A DNA stretch of 64,000 nucleotides from Amborella trichopoda (GCF_000471905.2 NW_006498507.1:1546026-1610025), one strand, 5' to 3'; numbered from the stretch's first letter, positions 1-10,045 are shown. Numbers and translations: made by a program. Notes: a model not told the origin generated them from the sequence alone.

Positions 1-777
1 CAAATCATGTAGCTGTTGTGTTATCTCTTATTCTCTTTCTAGTTTGAATTCTAACACTAAGAATTAAGTCAAAGCGTTATGTACGAAGTAAATCCAAATG
101 AAAGCTCTTGATTTCAAAAAAAAGTTCTAAAAGAAAACTTTATCTCTTAACCAAAAGCTCCATCTCTTAACACGATAAAGAAAAACTAACAAACAACAAG
201 GAGACCCGAGTGCGAAACGTTTAGAAGATAATTCTATAAATTATTAACTTTTTTTTATTATTATTAAAAAAGAAAAGAAGATAACAACAAGCTAACAAAA
301 AAAAACCAGGAACCTAAAGTAAGAATGCCAGAATACGCTCCCGTCTCTCTGTGTATATTTCTCTTCTCTATAAAAATAATAATAATCACAAAAGTTCAAA
401 GGAGATGAAAATAAAAAAAAACATTGAGTTATGAGGATTTCCAGCAAAAAATAAAATAAAATAACACTAGAAAACTATTAGGAACCAAAGACCTAAGCTC
501 GTAAAAAAAAATTTGATGGTATAGAGATAGGTATGTAAGATGCTAAGAGAGTGAAAATAGAGAAGTTAGAATGACAGTAAAGAGAGAGAATCCGAATAAA
601 GCGAAAAAAATAAGCTACAGAACCTTTTGTTCAGGGAACTTCGGGCGTCAATTTTTGTTTTTTTACTTTCTTATTATTTTATTTATTTCTTTCTTTTTTT
701 ATTTTTTAAAAAAGTGTCATCTAGGACTTTTTTTTTTTTGGTTTTGTTTTTTTTCGTACATGGAATTAGCTCAAAAT
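1..777. other. AT-rich sequence, no gene
   Basis: No coding region is recognisable. The only open frames are short and made of Phe/Lys-rich low-complexity sequence. The position fits the internal part of the minus-strand gypsy element whose LTR lies to the right, because the primer-binding site at 778-796 points this way. No gag or pol similarity is visible. Confidence 0.5.
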
Positions 778-796
778 GCCCCACAGTGGGCACCAA
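778..796 (-). other. Retrotransposon primer-binding site (gypsy Tat/Ogre type)
   Basis: On the minus strand the LTR ends in ACA and is followed by TTGGTGCCCACTGTGGGGC. This closely resembles the TTGGCGCCCACCGTGGGGC-like sequence that follows 5' LTRs of Tat-lineage Ty3/gypsy elements. It marks the start of minus-strand DNA synthesis and fixes the orientation of the adjacent LTR. The lineage is from recall of the family pattern. Confidence 0.6.
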
Positions 797-798
797 AC

Positions 799-1744
799 TG
801 TTCACGATGCAAATCATGACGATATTGAGAATCGATCAGATCTGAACCACAAACTGATTTTTTTAAAAGAGTAATATAGAGTGGGGACGAATTTTGATAT
901 AAGGCTAGATCTACTCAGAAATGAGCAGATCTGCTCTCAAATCAGTAGTAGAGCCATCATTGATCCGAAATACGAAATACAACATAAAATGCAATAAAAC
1001 TGATTTAATTATAATAAAAATAAATAAAAAAAATAAAAAAAAATTAGAAAGAGTAAAAAAACCAGACTTGACCAACTGGCTAGGGACTCCTGAGACTTCG
1101 AGGCTTCACCCGTATTAAAACTGGTTGAGTTATTAAAACCGGTTGAGTTTATACTATGCGTCCTCTTTGTCTCTCTTCAATGTTGACCAAACTTTGGCTT
1201 GATTGAATGGTTTTATTAGATCTTATCTAGGCTTAGGGTTTGCTAGGTTTTTCCTAGATCTAGGGTTTCTCACTAGTTTTCTCTCTGGTTTCTAGAGTCT
1301 CTCTTTTTTTCAGCTATCTCTCTCTCTCTCTAACCACGTCTAAAGAGTCTAGCCCTTAAAATGATATCAAGAATATGCTTTTAAAGGCCAAAAAAAGGGT
1401 GAAATGATAACCTTTTAAAAACAACTAAATCTGCTAGATGAAATTCAATTTTGGGGTCAAAGGGGTTAGGCGTCCAGCCCAAATCAGACCAAAATTAGCA
1501 GTTTTCGATTTTTGGGTGATTCACACGTTTTTGTGATATTGTCTACCAAAAATCAAGTAAAAATAAGTTGTTTTGCTATTTTTATTTGATTTATTACTAA
1601 AACAGTGGTTCTGCAAGATTTTGAATCACATGATAGGGATCACGGACTATAGTGGTCTATGGTTCAGGGGATTTTTGGAATAGTGTGGTCCTAAGGGTTC
1701 ATGAATATAATAGAATTTGCAAATTTCAAAATGGAGTGTCTACA
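799..1744 (-). mobile_element. 5' LTR of a Ty3/gypsy element (Tat/Ogre-like), degraded
   Basis: Read on the minus strand it starts TGTAGACACTCC and ends in ACA directly before a primer-binding site, so it is a 5' LTR. It is related to the 1514-bp solo LTR at 27491-29004: both ends match, as do internal blocks near 905-1010 and 27600-27725. It is about 570 bp shorter, so it carries internal deletions. The element body would lie left of 778. No target duplication can be read because the other end is outside the window. Confidence 0.6.
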
Positions 1745-1797
1745 AAGATCAACGTGAAATAGTCAAAATCATTTGTACCAACACCTAGGTCCCTGTT

Positions 1798-2153
1798 TCA
1801 ACTTATACAATGATTTCTTGAGCCTATAAACCAAATTCTCTTTACTTTCCTCTCATAAAAATCCTCAGGTTGGATCATATAAATTTCTTCTTTTAAATCT
1901 TTTTCTTCTAATTGTTTCAACTCTATATCAAGAACAACAACCATAACTAAAACAACTCTAATAGTGGTTATGGGCACAACATGAGAAAAAATCTCATCAA
2001 AATCAATGCCTGATTTGTGAGCATAACATTTCATAACCAATTGTTCTACCCATAAACATTGCTCTAATCCTACAATACTAATATGCACCTGGTACGCTCC
2101 TTAATAGTATGATTAATCTTCTCGGCAACACCATTTCGTTGAGGTGCTCCTGT
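1798..2153 (-). pseudogene. Ty1/copia pol fragment, integrase fused to reverse transcriptase
   Basis: On the minus strand, 2153-2090 encodes an integrase-type segment (APQRNGVAEK then TIKERTRC), matching the conserved NGVAER region after the integrase catalytic core. After a frame change, the frame from 2088 to 1798 continues with GLEQCLWVEQ and then jumps to reverse-transcriptase sequence (GIDFDEIFSHVVPITTIR, later EEIYMIQPEDF). The stretch between integrase and RT, and the DVKTAFLHG block inside RT, are missing. This is a dead fragment with two internal deletions and one frameshift; no LTRs were found next to it. Confidence 0.65.
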
Positions 2154-2244
2154 CAAGATCTCCCCTTAAGGACAAAGTTCCAGCTCCCGAATCCAACTTG
2201 TGTTCCGAATGAGTCATCCCTATCATGCTATTTTTTTTGGGCAA

Positions 2245-2402
2245 TCTCAATCTCTTGTATAGGCATCTCAATCCCTATTTTGGAGGGATCTGGATCACCT
2301 AGTTAGGGAACTTGATCCCTCTATTTGTGGATCTCCATATCTACCATGTAGGGAAATCAATCCCCTGTTTCAGGGATCTTGATCCCTATATTTTGTGGAT
2401 AT
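2245..2402. repeat. Short GATCCCT-rich repeats
   Basis: A motif like GGGATCTTGATCCCT recurs about four times, alternating with TGTGGAT and ATCTCCATAT blocks. The motif is partly self-complementary. No coding function is seen. Confidence 0.45.
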
Positions 2403-2528
2403 GCATAATTTAGTTTTTTAAACGGTTAATTTTTTTTTAAGAAATCGTATTTTCTCGTTCTCAAGTGTATTTTTTTGAAGTTATTTTCTTCGACAAAAGT
2501 GGGTATATGTTTTCCTCAAGTAAGAAAA

Positions 2529-2672
2529 GAGCCGGGGCTTAATTGGTTAGCTCTTGACTATTTGCAATGCTAAAAGGAGCCTGGGCTTAATTGTTTAGCT
2601 CTTGACTATTTGCTATGCTAAAAAGAGCCGGGGCTTAATTGTTTAGCTTTTGACTATTTGCAATGCTATTTT
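2529..2672. repeat. Three tandem copies of a 48-bp unit
   Basis: Units start at 2529, 2577 and 2625 with GAGCC(G/T)GGGCTTAATT and continue to TTGACTATTTG(C/T)(A/T)ATGC. The copies differ at only a few positions, so the expansion looks fairly recent. No reading frame is conserved. Confidence 0.8.
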
Positions 2673-2693
2673 CTAGGCTCAATTCCTATCAAG

Positions 2694-3062
2694 GTTACGG
2701 ACCCTCTCCCCATTGACTCACCCATTTGAAGGGGCTCTCTCCCCATTGACTCACCCATTTGAATTGAGAAACATTGACTCACCTATTTGAATTGAGAAAC
2801 AGTTGGGCCTATGAGGAACAATAATGGGCTGAGAGGGTGCTTAGACAAACCTCAATCCATTGACTCACTCATTTGAATTGAGAAACAGTTGGGCGAATGA
2901 GGAACAGTAATGGGCTGAGAGGGTGCTTAGACAAACCTCAATATCAATTTTTTTGTAACCAAGGGTAGGGACCCTCTTCCCCAATTGACTAATTGAGAAA
3001 CAGTTGGGCCGATGAGGAACAATAATGGGCTGAGTGGGTGCTTAGACAAACGTCAATATTAA
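2694..3062. repeat. Mosaic tandem repeat
   Basis: Blocks CATTGACTCACCCATTTGAA, GAGAAACAGTTGGGC, GAGGAACAATAATGGGCTGA and GTGCTTAGACAAAC recur three to four times in the same order, but with unequal spacing and partial copies. The pattern suggests repeated slippage or unequal exchange. No gene is seen. Confidence 0.7.
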
Positions 3063-3747
3063 TTTTTTTGTATCTTTTGTACCAAAAAAAACCAAGTCAC
3101 CTTTCATTTTAGGGTGTACTTTGTACACAAGTTAAACCAGGGAATAGTAAGAAGAAAACTCACAAGTGCTTCTAATATCAATCTATAATTTCCTTTTCAA
3201 AATTACTATATTTTATTGATAAAAAAAGGCTATTACAATAATGATACAAAGGCATTGTAGAAGGCATTGGTCCCACAATTATTACCCCTTGAACTTCGTT
3301 GGCGCCACAACCATTACACCTTGAACTTCTTGGATTGGCCCCACAACCCCATTACACCTTGAGCTTCTTTGGAAGATCTTCTGCCTCCCTTCACACTTCA
3401 TTGGTTATCGCAATTTTAAGAAAGATATTTAAAATAGTATGAGGCTATATATATAGTTTTAGTGTCACAATATAACATGTAAAAGTGCATTGACAGTATG
3501 TTCTTTCGTGTCTAACTCCATGGGCTTTTAGAAATTCAAATCCACTCCTTTTTCTTCTTTTAAATACGCATGTAATTCAATGACAATATTTAAATCTTTT
3601 TAGATAACAAATTTCTAAGTAGGTTTTATTTTTTATGGGGATCAATTATATAATATGTCCCTCTAGGAGCATCTTAAGTTTACTTTGTCCACATGTATGT
3701 GATACAATTTGTGTGAGAAAACCCATTTGTATTTAATTTGTATTTAA
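3063..3747. repeat. Non-coding stretch with a three-copy tandem repeat
   Basis: Between about 3272 and 3377 a roughly 40-bp unit (CCACAA, ATTACACCTTGA, CTTCTTTGG) occurs three times with substitutions. The remainder to 3747 is AT-rich with no feature I can name. Confidence 0.5.
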
Positions 3748-3962
3748 TGAGTATAAAGAGGTCACAATCACTTATAATCATCTGAATCACTTATAATCAT
3801 CTGATGTGAAATCTAATAGCTTGGGTATGTCATAAAATTTGAAAAAAAATTCTTTTAAACTTTGAGCTTGGTCAATGGAATGGATACAACCACCCAATTT
3901 CATATGTAATGGTCAAGATTAATTATAACTATCTTGTACCAACGATAAATGATCTCATTTTG
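3748..3962 (+). mobile_element. MITE family C copy
   Basis: It matches the family C body seen at 21678-21911: GAGGTCACAATCACTTATAA, then AGCTTGGGTATGTCATAAA, TTGAGCTTGGTCAATGGAAT, CAACCACCCAATTT and AATGGTCAAGATTAATTATA, closing with CTTGTACCAACGATAAATGA. The 20-bp block AATCACTTATAATCATCTGA is duplicated at 3768-3804. The left terminus is diverged or lost. Confidence 0.55.
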
Positions 3963-3964
3963 AT

Positions 3965-4622
3965 GCAAGAAAAAAAGTAACAAAAATAATAGAAAATAAA
4001 AATAAGAAAGCTTTGAAAGAATATACCTCTCTCAATGCCTGGAAGGGAATCCACCCCAAAACTATCTTTTGATAAGATTAAATTTACTCAATTTTCATTA
4101 TCTGATTTTATAAAGATAACTATTCCCTTTAAATACAAAATAAGAAATAAAAAACCCATAAAACTCTCTCTAGTTTACACGTTTTTTTTCAAGTTTTTTA
4201 TTTTCTCTGTCTTCATCTCCCTATTTTTTCTCTTTCCTCATGTCTCTCTTTAATCTCCTAACAACTTTTCAACTCCTCTAAGTTCCCTATTTGCTCTTTC
4301 TTCATCTCTATTTTATCTCTTTTCTCACTTTTTTCTTTAATCTACTAACAACTTTTCAACTTCCCCTTATTTATCTCTCTTTCACGTTTATCCTGCATAA
4401 AACTCTTTTATCATATCTAAATCTCCTTAAATGTCATGATATATTTTCTTTTTAAAAGATAATAAAAGTTAATCTCTACTTATCTTAAAAGATAGGCCTT
4501 CGTAGGTGAAAACTCAGATCCTATTAAAACTCACCAACCAAAATCATCATTTCTAAAAAGATAAAATAAAAAATTAATAAAAATATAATTTTAAATTTTT
4601 TTTCTAATTTTTATTTACATCA
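3965..4622 (-). mobile_element. LTR-like direct repeat, copy 1
   Basis: About 650 bp repeated in the same orientation at 4670-5226. Read on the minus strand it begins TGATGTAAATAAA and is preceded by a purine-rich tract at 4623-4650 (AGGTGGAGGTTCTCC, AGGAGAA) that looks like a polypurine tract. This suggests a 3' LTR. Boundaries on the left are approximate, and no protein domain is present. Confidence 0.45.
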
Positions 4623-4669
4623 TTCTCCTAGGAGAACCTCCACCTTGAGCTTGAAGTCAATCACCATCT
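4623..4669 (-). other. Short spacer with polypurine-tract-like sequence
   Basis: Only 47 bp separates the two LTR-like repeats. On the minus strand it reads CTTCAAGCTCAAGGTGGAGG and continues into CCTAGGAGAA, resembling the purine-rich end of a gypsy internal region. Nearly the whole body of the element is missing. Confidence 0.4.
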
Positions 4670-5226
4670 ACTAAAAAATAACATAAATAATAAATAAATA
4701 AAAAAAGAAAGGTTTGAGAGAATATATACCTATCATCTCTCAAGGTCTACAAAAGCATCCACCCCAAAACAATATTTTCATAATATCAAATTTACTCAAT
4801 TATCATTTTATGATCTCTACACTGACAAACTCTTCCATTTAAAATAAAAAAACTCATAAAATTCTCTCTCTAACTCCCACATTTTTTTCTCAAGCTCCCT
4901 ATTTTCTATTTTATCATCTGCCTAATTTATTTCTTTCATCACTTATCTCTCTAATCTCGTAACAACATTTCAACTTCTATTTATCTCTCTTTCACGTTTA
5001 TCCTACCTAAAACCCTTTTACCCTATCTAGATCTCCTTAAATGTCACCAAAAGATAATCTCTATTTATCTTAAAAGATCTATTTCTTACCAAAAGGTAGG
5101 CCTTATTGGGTGAAAACTCAAGCCCTAGTAAAACTAACTCTCTAAAATCCTCATTTCTAAAAAGATAAATTCAAAAAAATGATAAAAGTATAATTTTAAA
5201 ATTTTTCATATTTTTTATCTGCATCA
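4670..5226 (-). mobile_element. LTR-like direct repeat, copy 2
   Basis: Partner of the repeat at 3965-4622. Shared blocks include GAGAATATATACCT, CATCCACCCCAAAAC, AAATTTACTCAATT, CTCTCTTTCACGTTTATCCT, TCTCCTTAAATGTCA and AAAAGGTAGGCCTT. On the minus strand it starts TGATGCAGATAAAAAATATG, parallel to the start of copy 1. It is about 100 bp shorter. Confidence 0.45.
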
Positions 5227-5272
5227 CATTTTATACTTTTCCTCTTCTATAATACAATCCTCTATCAATAAA

Positions 5273-5556
5273 GGAAAATGTTTATATAGAGTCGAGGATT
5301 TAAATAGTCAAATTAGAGTCCACCTCAAAAATTGTACTAAAAGATGTTTTTTGGAATCTCATATATCCTCAAAATGATCATCTCGACATCAAGATGCATG
5401 GACATGAGAAAAAAATGGATTCCAAGTTTTGAAAATAGTGCATACGGTAACTTATTTTTGACAATTTTTCAAGTTTTCATAGATCTACTCAATGTACACT
5501 ATTTTATATGTTTTAAATGTTATAATTAAAGATGAAAATATAGTTTAAGGCTATAT
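5273..5556 (-). mobile_element. MITE family A copy, truncated
   Basis: Begins with the family A terminus (TTTATATAGAGTCGAGG) and continues through TGATCATCTCGACATCAAGA, CATAGATCTACTCAATGTAC and TATAATTAAAGATGAAAATA, then stops at GGCTAT where the last third should follow. The break is next to the hairpin at 5564-5597. Confidence 0.6.
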
Positions 5557-5563
5557 TAACGTT

Positions 5564-5597
5564 TAGTTGTGGTGAGTCGGCGGACTCACCATAACTA
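5564..5597. repeat. Short hairpin
   Basis: TAGTTGTGGTGAGTC and GACTCACCATAACTA form 15-bp arms with one mismatch around a GGCG loop. It lies a few bases beyond the break point of the family A copy, so it may be a repair footprint. It is not a bacterial terminator. Confidence 0.6.
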
Positions 5598-5867
5598 TAT
5601 CCTTGATAAAAATCATGAAATTAGTGTGAAATGTTAGTCTTTGAGCACTCTTTCCTGCCTGTACAAATTATTTTTCTGACTAAAAACCAAAATAACCAAA
5701 ATAGGAGTAGTCAAGTGTCCAAATTTGGGAAGTTCTTGTAATTGAACATCTTTAACTTTTCTATCGTTGTTTTTCCAAATTCCTTCGAATTGTCCAAAAA
5801 TTCTCTTATCACATTGAACAAAAACAAAAAAAAAATAATTCAAATCAAAATAAAAAGGCTCTTAGCT

Positions 5868-5980
5868 CAATTTTTTATTTTTCTGTCATTTGCTATCCTT
5901 TTATCCTATTCTTTTTTATCCATCAATTTTTTTATTTTTCTGCCATTTGCTATCATTTTCTCCTATTCTTTTTTATCCAT
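5868..5980. repeat. 57-bp tandem duplication
   Basis: Two near-identical copies (5868-5923 and 5924-5980) with blocks TTTCTGTCATTTGCTATC and CCTATTCTTTTTTATCCAT. Pyrimidine-rich, non-coding. The flank to 6213 holds nothing I can name. Confidence 0.8.
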
Positions 5981-6221
5981 TTTCTATTAACAACATTTGC
6001 ATGTAATTTGAGTCAAAACATCCCAACTTGGCTTCAATCGAGTGCAGATATATGAGATAGATATTGATATACTTCTATTGCCCAACAAGCCTTTAAAAGG
6101 CATGGACTACAAGGGGAATGAAACGTTCGTGGCCCACCAACTGCAAAAGCGCAGATTGCCTAGTAAGCAAGCAGCTGATATGTAATATGTGCTGGACTGC
6201 CCTCCACATGCAAGTTCCAAC

Positions 6222-6722
6222 CAGTGTTCGAAAAATCGAATCTTCCAAGGGCTGGATCTGAGTAACCGGTAAATCGGCCGATTCAACCGGCAGAGCTGGG
6301 GAGGTCTTGGTTTGTCCAAGAAGTGTTAAAAATAAATAAAAAGCAAAAAAAATGCGGAAACTATATTGAAAGTATCATAAACAAAGCCCGTCCAAATGAA
6401 GTTGAAAAATAGTGAAACATAGATTTTAAAAATTCGATTGGTGGCCGGGGGTATTTTTGAATTTTTTTTAAAATATGGAAAAAAAATGTAACAATAAGTA
6501 TTCATGAAAACACTTTTCAATCTTTGTCAAAATGATAAAAAAACATTAAAAAACTCATCACAAACAAATCTCTTATTTTTAGGGATTTATATATATATTT
6601 TAAAAAAAATTATTTAAATTCCCGACGAGACCACCAAAACCAGCCAAAATCGTATCAAGAGTTCCGGGTGACCGTTTTAACTCGCCAATCCCAAGTTGGA
6701 CCGGCCGAGTTTGGAAACATTG
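6222..6722. mobile_element. hAT-like MITE (family E) with 8-bp target duplication
   Basis: Starts CAGTGTTCGAAAAATCGAA and ends TTTGGAAACATTG, an inverted terminal pair of hAT type. It is flanked by GTTCCAAC (6214-6221) and GTTCCTAC (6723-6730), an 8-bp duplication with one mismatch, which is the length expected for hAT elements. Subterminal GC-rich blocks (AACCGG, GGCCGA) contrast with an AT-rich core. No transposase is encoded. Confidence 0.7.
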
Positions 6723-6730
6723 GTTCCTAC

Positions 6731-7083
6731 TATAAACCCATTGAATGGTCTCAGGAGGGGATAGAATGGGGAAGGTCCTCGAAATATACATAGAGAGACT
6801 TCCTCGCCAAAAATTCTGGTGTTTTGAAAGTTCATATGGCAATAAATGGTCAAGCCGATGGTGGAATAGGAGTGGGCCAGGACCCGGTCTAAACGGCTTG
6901 AAGAAAGGCAATTTGCGTGGAACTCTAATCTATCCTCAAAATTTCGGGGTATTTGGACATCATTTCATCACATTTACAAGGCTTCAAATAAAGAATCGCT
7001 GTTCCCACTGACATGATATTATTCGTATTGTATAGTCGGTGCATCCAAAAGGGTTTGATTAACAAAGCAACTGCTAACCGATG
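6731..7083. other. Unassigned sequence
   Basis: No conserved coding region. A short GC-rich block (GGGCCAGGACCCGG) near 6871 recalls the hAT-like GGTGGCAA elements but has no termini. Confidence 0.3.
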
Positions 7084-7624
7084 AGGTTGTATGCAATAAG
7101 ACCCTTTACATAAAGTGGTCACAATTATTTTCAACCATCTAATGTTAAATTTAATTTAATAGCCTTGATGTATTGTTATAAAAAAAAATTTTGAAGTTTG
7201 AGTTTGGTCAATGGAATAAACGCAACCACTCAAGTTTATATCCAATGGTTAAGACTAAGGACCTAGTTTCTATGCGGCCAAGCCTACATATGTAGAAATG
7301 CGGGCCTCTTAATAAATCCATTTTTGAGATTGTTTTTAGGACTTAATTTTTAAGGACTTGTAATATCTAACATGGAGATCATGAATATGAATAAATAAAT
7401 AAATTTTAAAAACTAGGAATAACAATTCTAGTAAGAAAATATTTGGATCGTTAATTTCCATTGTTTTTAAATGGAACACCTACTTGCATCCATCTTTAAG
7501 ATGGATGCTTAACACTTTCTTGACCGCATATATAGAATACAGTCCAGCCCATATGAAACAATTTTCTTAAGATTAATTGTGACCATCTTGTACCAAAAGT
7601 AAACGGTCTCATTCTACACTTTTT
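7084..7624 (+). mobile_element. MITE family C copy split by a family D element
   Basis: The left part (7084-7259) carries GTCACAATTATTTTCAACCA, TTGAGTTTGGTCAATGGAAT and CAAGTTTATATCCAATGGTT; the right part (7569-7624) resumes with AAGATTAATTGTGACCATCT and GTAAACGGTCTCATT. The family C consensus is continuous across this join once the insertion at 7260-7568 is removed. Confidence 0.65.
7260..7568 (+). mobile_element. MITE family D nested in a family C copy
   Basis: A 309-bp insertion starting near GACCTAGTTTCTATGCGGCC and ending near GAAACAATTTTCTT. It is flanked by AAGACTAAG (7251-7259) and AAGATTAAT (7569-7577), a 9-bp duplication with two mismatches, typical of Mutator-like elements. Its GCATCCATCTTTAAGATGGATGC palindrome region recurs in the D copies near 8040 and 45410. 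Confidence 0.6.
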
Positions 7625-7767
7625 CATAACCAATTGCTTCATATTGAGACAAAAACTTGGCAGGCTTTTAGTCTAATTTTCTCAAGATTGCTCTCAAAAT
7701 TTCAGATCATTTAGACATCATTTAACCCACCTTAAAAGAGATCAAGATCAAGGTCGCTAGTCAGAGT
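7625..7767. other. Unassigned sequence
   Basis: Short AT-rich stretch between two MITEs; nothing recognisable. Confidence 0.3.
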
Positions 7768-8435
7768 GGGGTGGCAACGGACCTGGGACCCAAGGCGTAG
7801 ACCCGATGTGGATATAGGTATGGGTCCAAAAATTGGACTCGGCGGCTTGGATCCGAGTCTAAATCTTGGATCCGAACAAATACTATTCAGATCTGGGTCT
7901 GAGTTCGGGTTCGATAATATTTTATGCCAATATATAGAATATATTTAAATATAGTTAAATACATAGATATCTTAATTTTGAAAAATTGTTTCATATGAGC
8001 TAGACCACATTTCTACAATATACGATCTAGCGGAATAAAGCATCCATCTTAAAAATGGATGCAAATAGGTGGTCCATTTAAAAACAATTGTCACAAATGG
8101 TTCAAATGTTTTCTAAACATAATTATTATTTTTAGTTTTTTTTTTTTTTTCATATTCATGATCTCTATGTTAAAAATTATATATTTTCTAAATATTAAGA
8201 TCAAATTATATTTAAATTATATATTTATTGCCAAGCCCGTATTTCTACAATTTGCGGGCTGGCCGCATAGAAACCGTGTTCTTCAATTTTTAGGTCGGGT
8301 CCGGGTCCGGGTCCGGACCCACACTATATTTTTTGGTCTGGGTCGAGGTTTCATGATTTCAGGTCCAGTTGGATCTAGGTCCCATATCATTTTTTGGATC
8401 CGAATCCGGATCCCACGCGACCCGTTTGCGACCCC
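7768..8435 (+). mobile_element. hAT-like GGTGGCAA MITE split by a family D element
   Basis: Starts GGGGTGGCAACGGACC and ends GACCCGTTTGCGACCCC, an imperfect inverted pair. Both halves are full of GGATCC/GGGTCC words. The family D element at about 7975-8280 interrupts it. The GGGGTGGCAA terminus is common in plant non-autonomous hAT elements. Flanking 8-bp duplications were not clear. Confidence 0.55.
7975..8280 (-). mobile_element. MITE family D nested in the GGTGGCAA MITE
   Basis: Reverse-orientation relative of 7260-7568: GAAAAATTGTTTCATATGAG at the left and GGCCGCATAGAAACCGTG at the right, with GCATCCATCTTAAAAATGGA inside and AGAAATACGGGC-type subterminal words. Exact ends are uncertain by a few bases. 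Confidence 0.55.
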
Positions 8436-8690
8436 TACGATGATGCACTGCTCATGACGTCAGTCGGTGTTTAAACCACACGTTAGCAGCCACCCTGAGA
8501 CTTGTTTCATCGATTTGTCATAGGCGCCATGGTTGATTGAGCTTAAATTTGGGAGGAGTATTCCTTTCTCATCCACCTATAAGTGAGTATTGACTGGGTT
8601 TATATCAAGACTAAAGGGTAAATCAAAAGCCATAAAACGATTGCTGCTGGCAGTGGACATCATGGTCTCCTTATCCATTTCTCTCAAACC

Positions 8691-9347
8691 AGATTTGCAA
8701 ACTCAGCCGGCTCAACTCGGAACCGGCTTGTCAAATCAGCAACGGGTATGAGCCGATATGGTTTTGGCCGATTTTTGTGTTACGGTAGGATATTTAAAAA
8801 AATAAAAAAATACTAAAAATAAGAGATTTGTTTGTAACGTGTTTTTAAATATTTTTTTTATTTTTATTTTTGGCAAATATCGGAATTGGCTTGTCAAATC
8901 AGCATCGGGTACTAGCCAATATGGTTTTGGCCGGTTTTCGTGGTCTGGTCGGATATTTAAAAAAATAAAAAAACTTATAAAATACCATAAAAAAAGAGAT
9001 TTGTTTGTAATGTGTTTTTAAATATTATTTTTATTTTGACAAATATTGAAATGTACTTTGGCCATGAATACTTATTTTTATATTTTTCTATCTTTTTAAA
9101 ATTTCAAGAATACCTTTGGGCACAAATTGATTTTTTACTATCCATTTTTTCACTAATTTTCGACTTCATTTGGATGTGCTTTGCTTAATCATGCTTTTGA
9201 AAAAAATTCATATTTTTTTGGATTTTGTTGTATTTTATTTTTATTTTTATTTTAAACACTTTCTAGACTTGTCTGGTTAGGCCTTACCGGTTACTCGGAT
9301 GCAGTCCTTTGTCACTTTCCGAGGCCGGTTCGATTTTTCAGACACTG
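8691..9347 (-). mobile_element. hAT-like MITE family E, second copy
   Basis: Right end CGATTTTTCAGACACTG is the complement of the start of the copy at 6222; left end CAGATTTGCAAACTCAGCCGG corresponds to its other end. The orientation is reversed. It contains a 163-bp internal tandem duplication. No clean 8-bp target duplication was found. Confidence 0.5.
8717..9042. repeat. 163-bp tandem duplication inside the family E element
   Basis: Units start at 8717 and 8880 with TCGGAA(C/T)(C/T)GGCTTGTCAAA and both run through ATATGGTTTTGGCCG, GGATATTTAAAAAAATAAAA and GAGATTTGTTTGTAA. The copies differ by a small number of substitutions. Confidence 0.75.
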
Positions 9348-9380
9348 CCAGGTATTTTTAGCTGAAATTGGGCAAATACT

Positions 9381-9535
9381 GGGGGTGGCAATGAGTCGGG
9401 TATGGGTTAGGTCCGGCTGGATCCATAACCAGATCCAAATAGTATTCTGGTCTAGTTTTGGACCTGGACCCATCGGTTCCAAAAGTTGGACCCACACCCG
9501 TACTCATAGGGTCCCGGGTCATGTTCCATTGCCAC
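9381..9535 (+). mobile_element. GGTGGCAA MITE, compact copy
   Basis: Starts GGGGGTGGCAATGAGTCGGG and ends GGTCATGTTCCATTGCCAC. These ends are inverted repeats of each other. About 155 bp, with GGACC/GGATCC words throughout, and no coding sequence. Confidence 0.65.
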
Positions 9536-9871
9536 GTTTACTGTGAGCTTCCTTCTTCTTCTTTTATTTTGGCCCAATTTTTACTATTATATTTCTATAT
9601 TATTGGCAATAAGGGCACAATCACCCGCCATTAAATTTCAAGCCATGTGGTTTGTTTTTTAGTAACTAAAGATGACTACAGTTTCTTATTGTATACGATC
9701 TTTAATACACCCAAACGAATAGAGATTGGAGTATTTTATCTCCAATAATTTACAGACTTGGCGGTAGTATTGCCGAGCCCTATGATGCGGTCTTTGACTC
9801 CGTTCTCACCAAATGGTTGGGGCTCAAATCCCCACCAACTTTAACTCTTTTACTTACAAAAATAAAAAATT
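9536..9871. other. Unassigned sequence
   Basis: No gene or recognisable repeat. AT-rich except for a short block near 9760-9830. Confidence 0.3.
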
Positions 9872-10045
9872 TATGGGTATAGATTAGGTAAGGATCGGGT
9901 CCAACCACACCCAGACCAGAATAGTATTCGGGTCTAGGTTTTGGACCCGGACCTGCCCCTATGGGTCCAAATGTTAGACCCATTCCTGGATCTGTGTCGA
10001 GTATATCTGGTAGGTCCGGGTTGGGTCTGGTCCATTGCTACCCCT
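9872..10045 (+). mobile_element. GGTGGCAA MITE, 5' degraded
   Basis: Right end GGTCTGGTCCATTGCTACCCC matches the family terminus. The body has the same CAGAATAGTATTCGGGTCTAG and TTTTGGACCCGGACC words as the copy at 9381-9535, which suggests the two are close relatives. The left terminus is diverged. Confidence 0.5.

Noticed and set aside
2529..2672. CRISPR-like array
   Set aside because: The units are contiguous tandem repeats without unique spacers, in plant nuclear DNA.
5564..5597. Rho-independent terminator
   Set aside because: The hairpin is in eukaryotic intergenic DNA with no adjoining gene or U-tract context.
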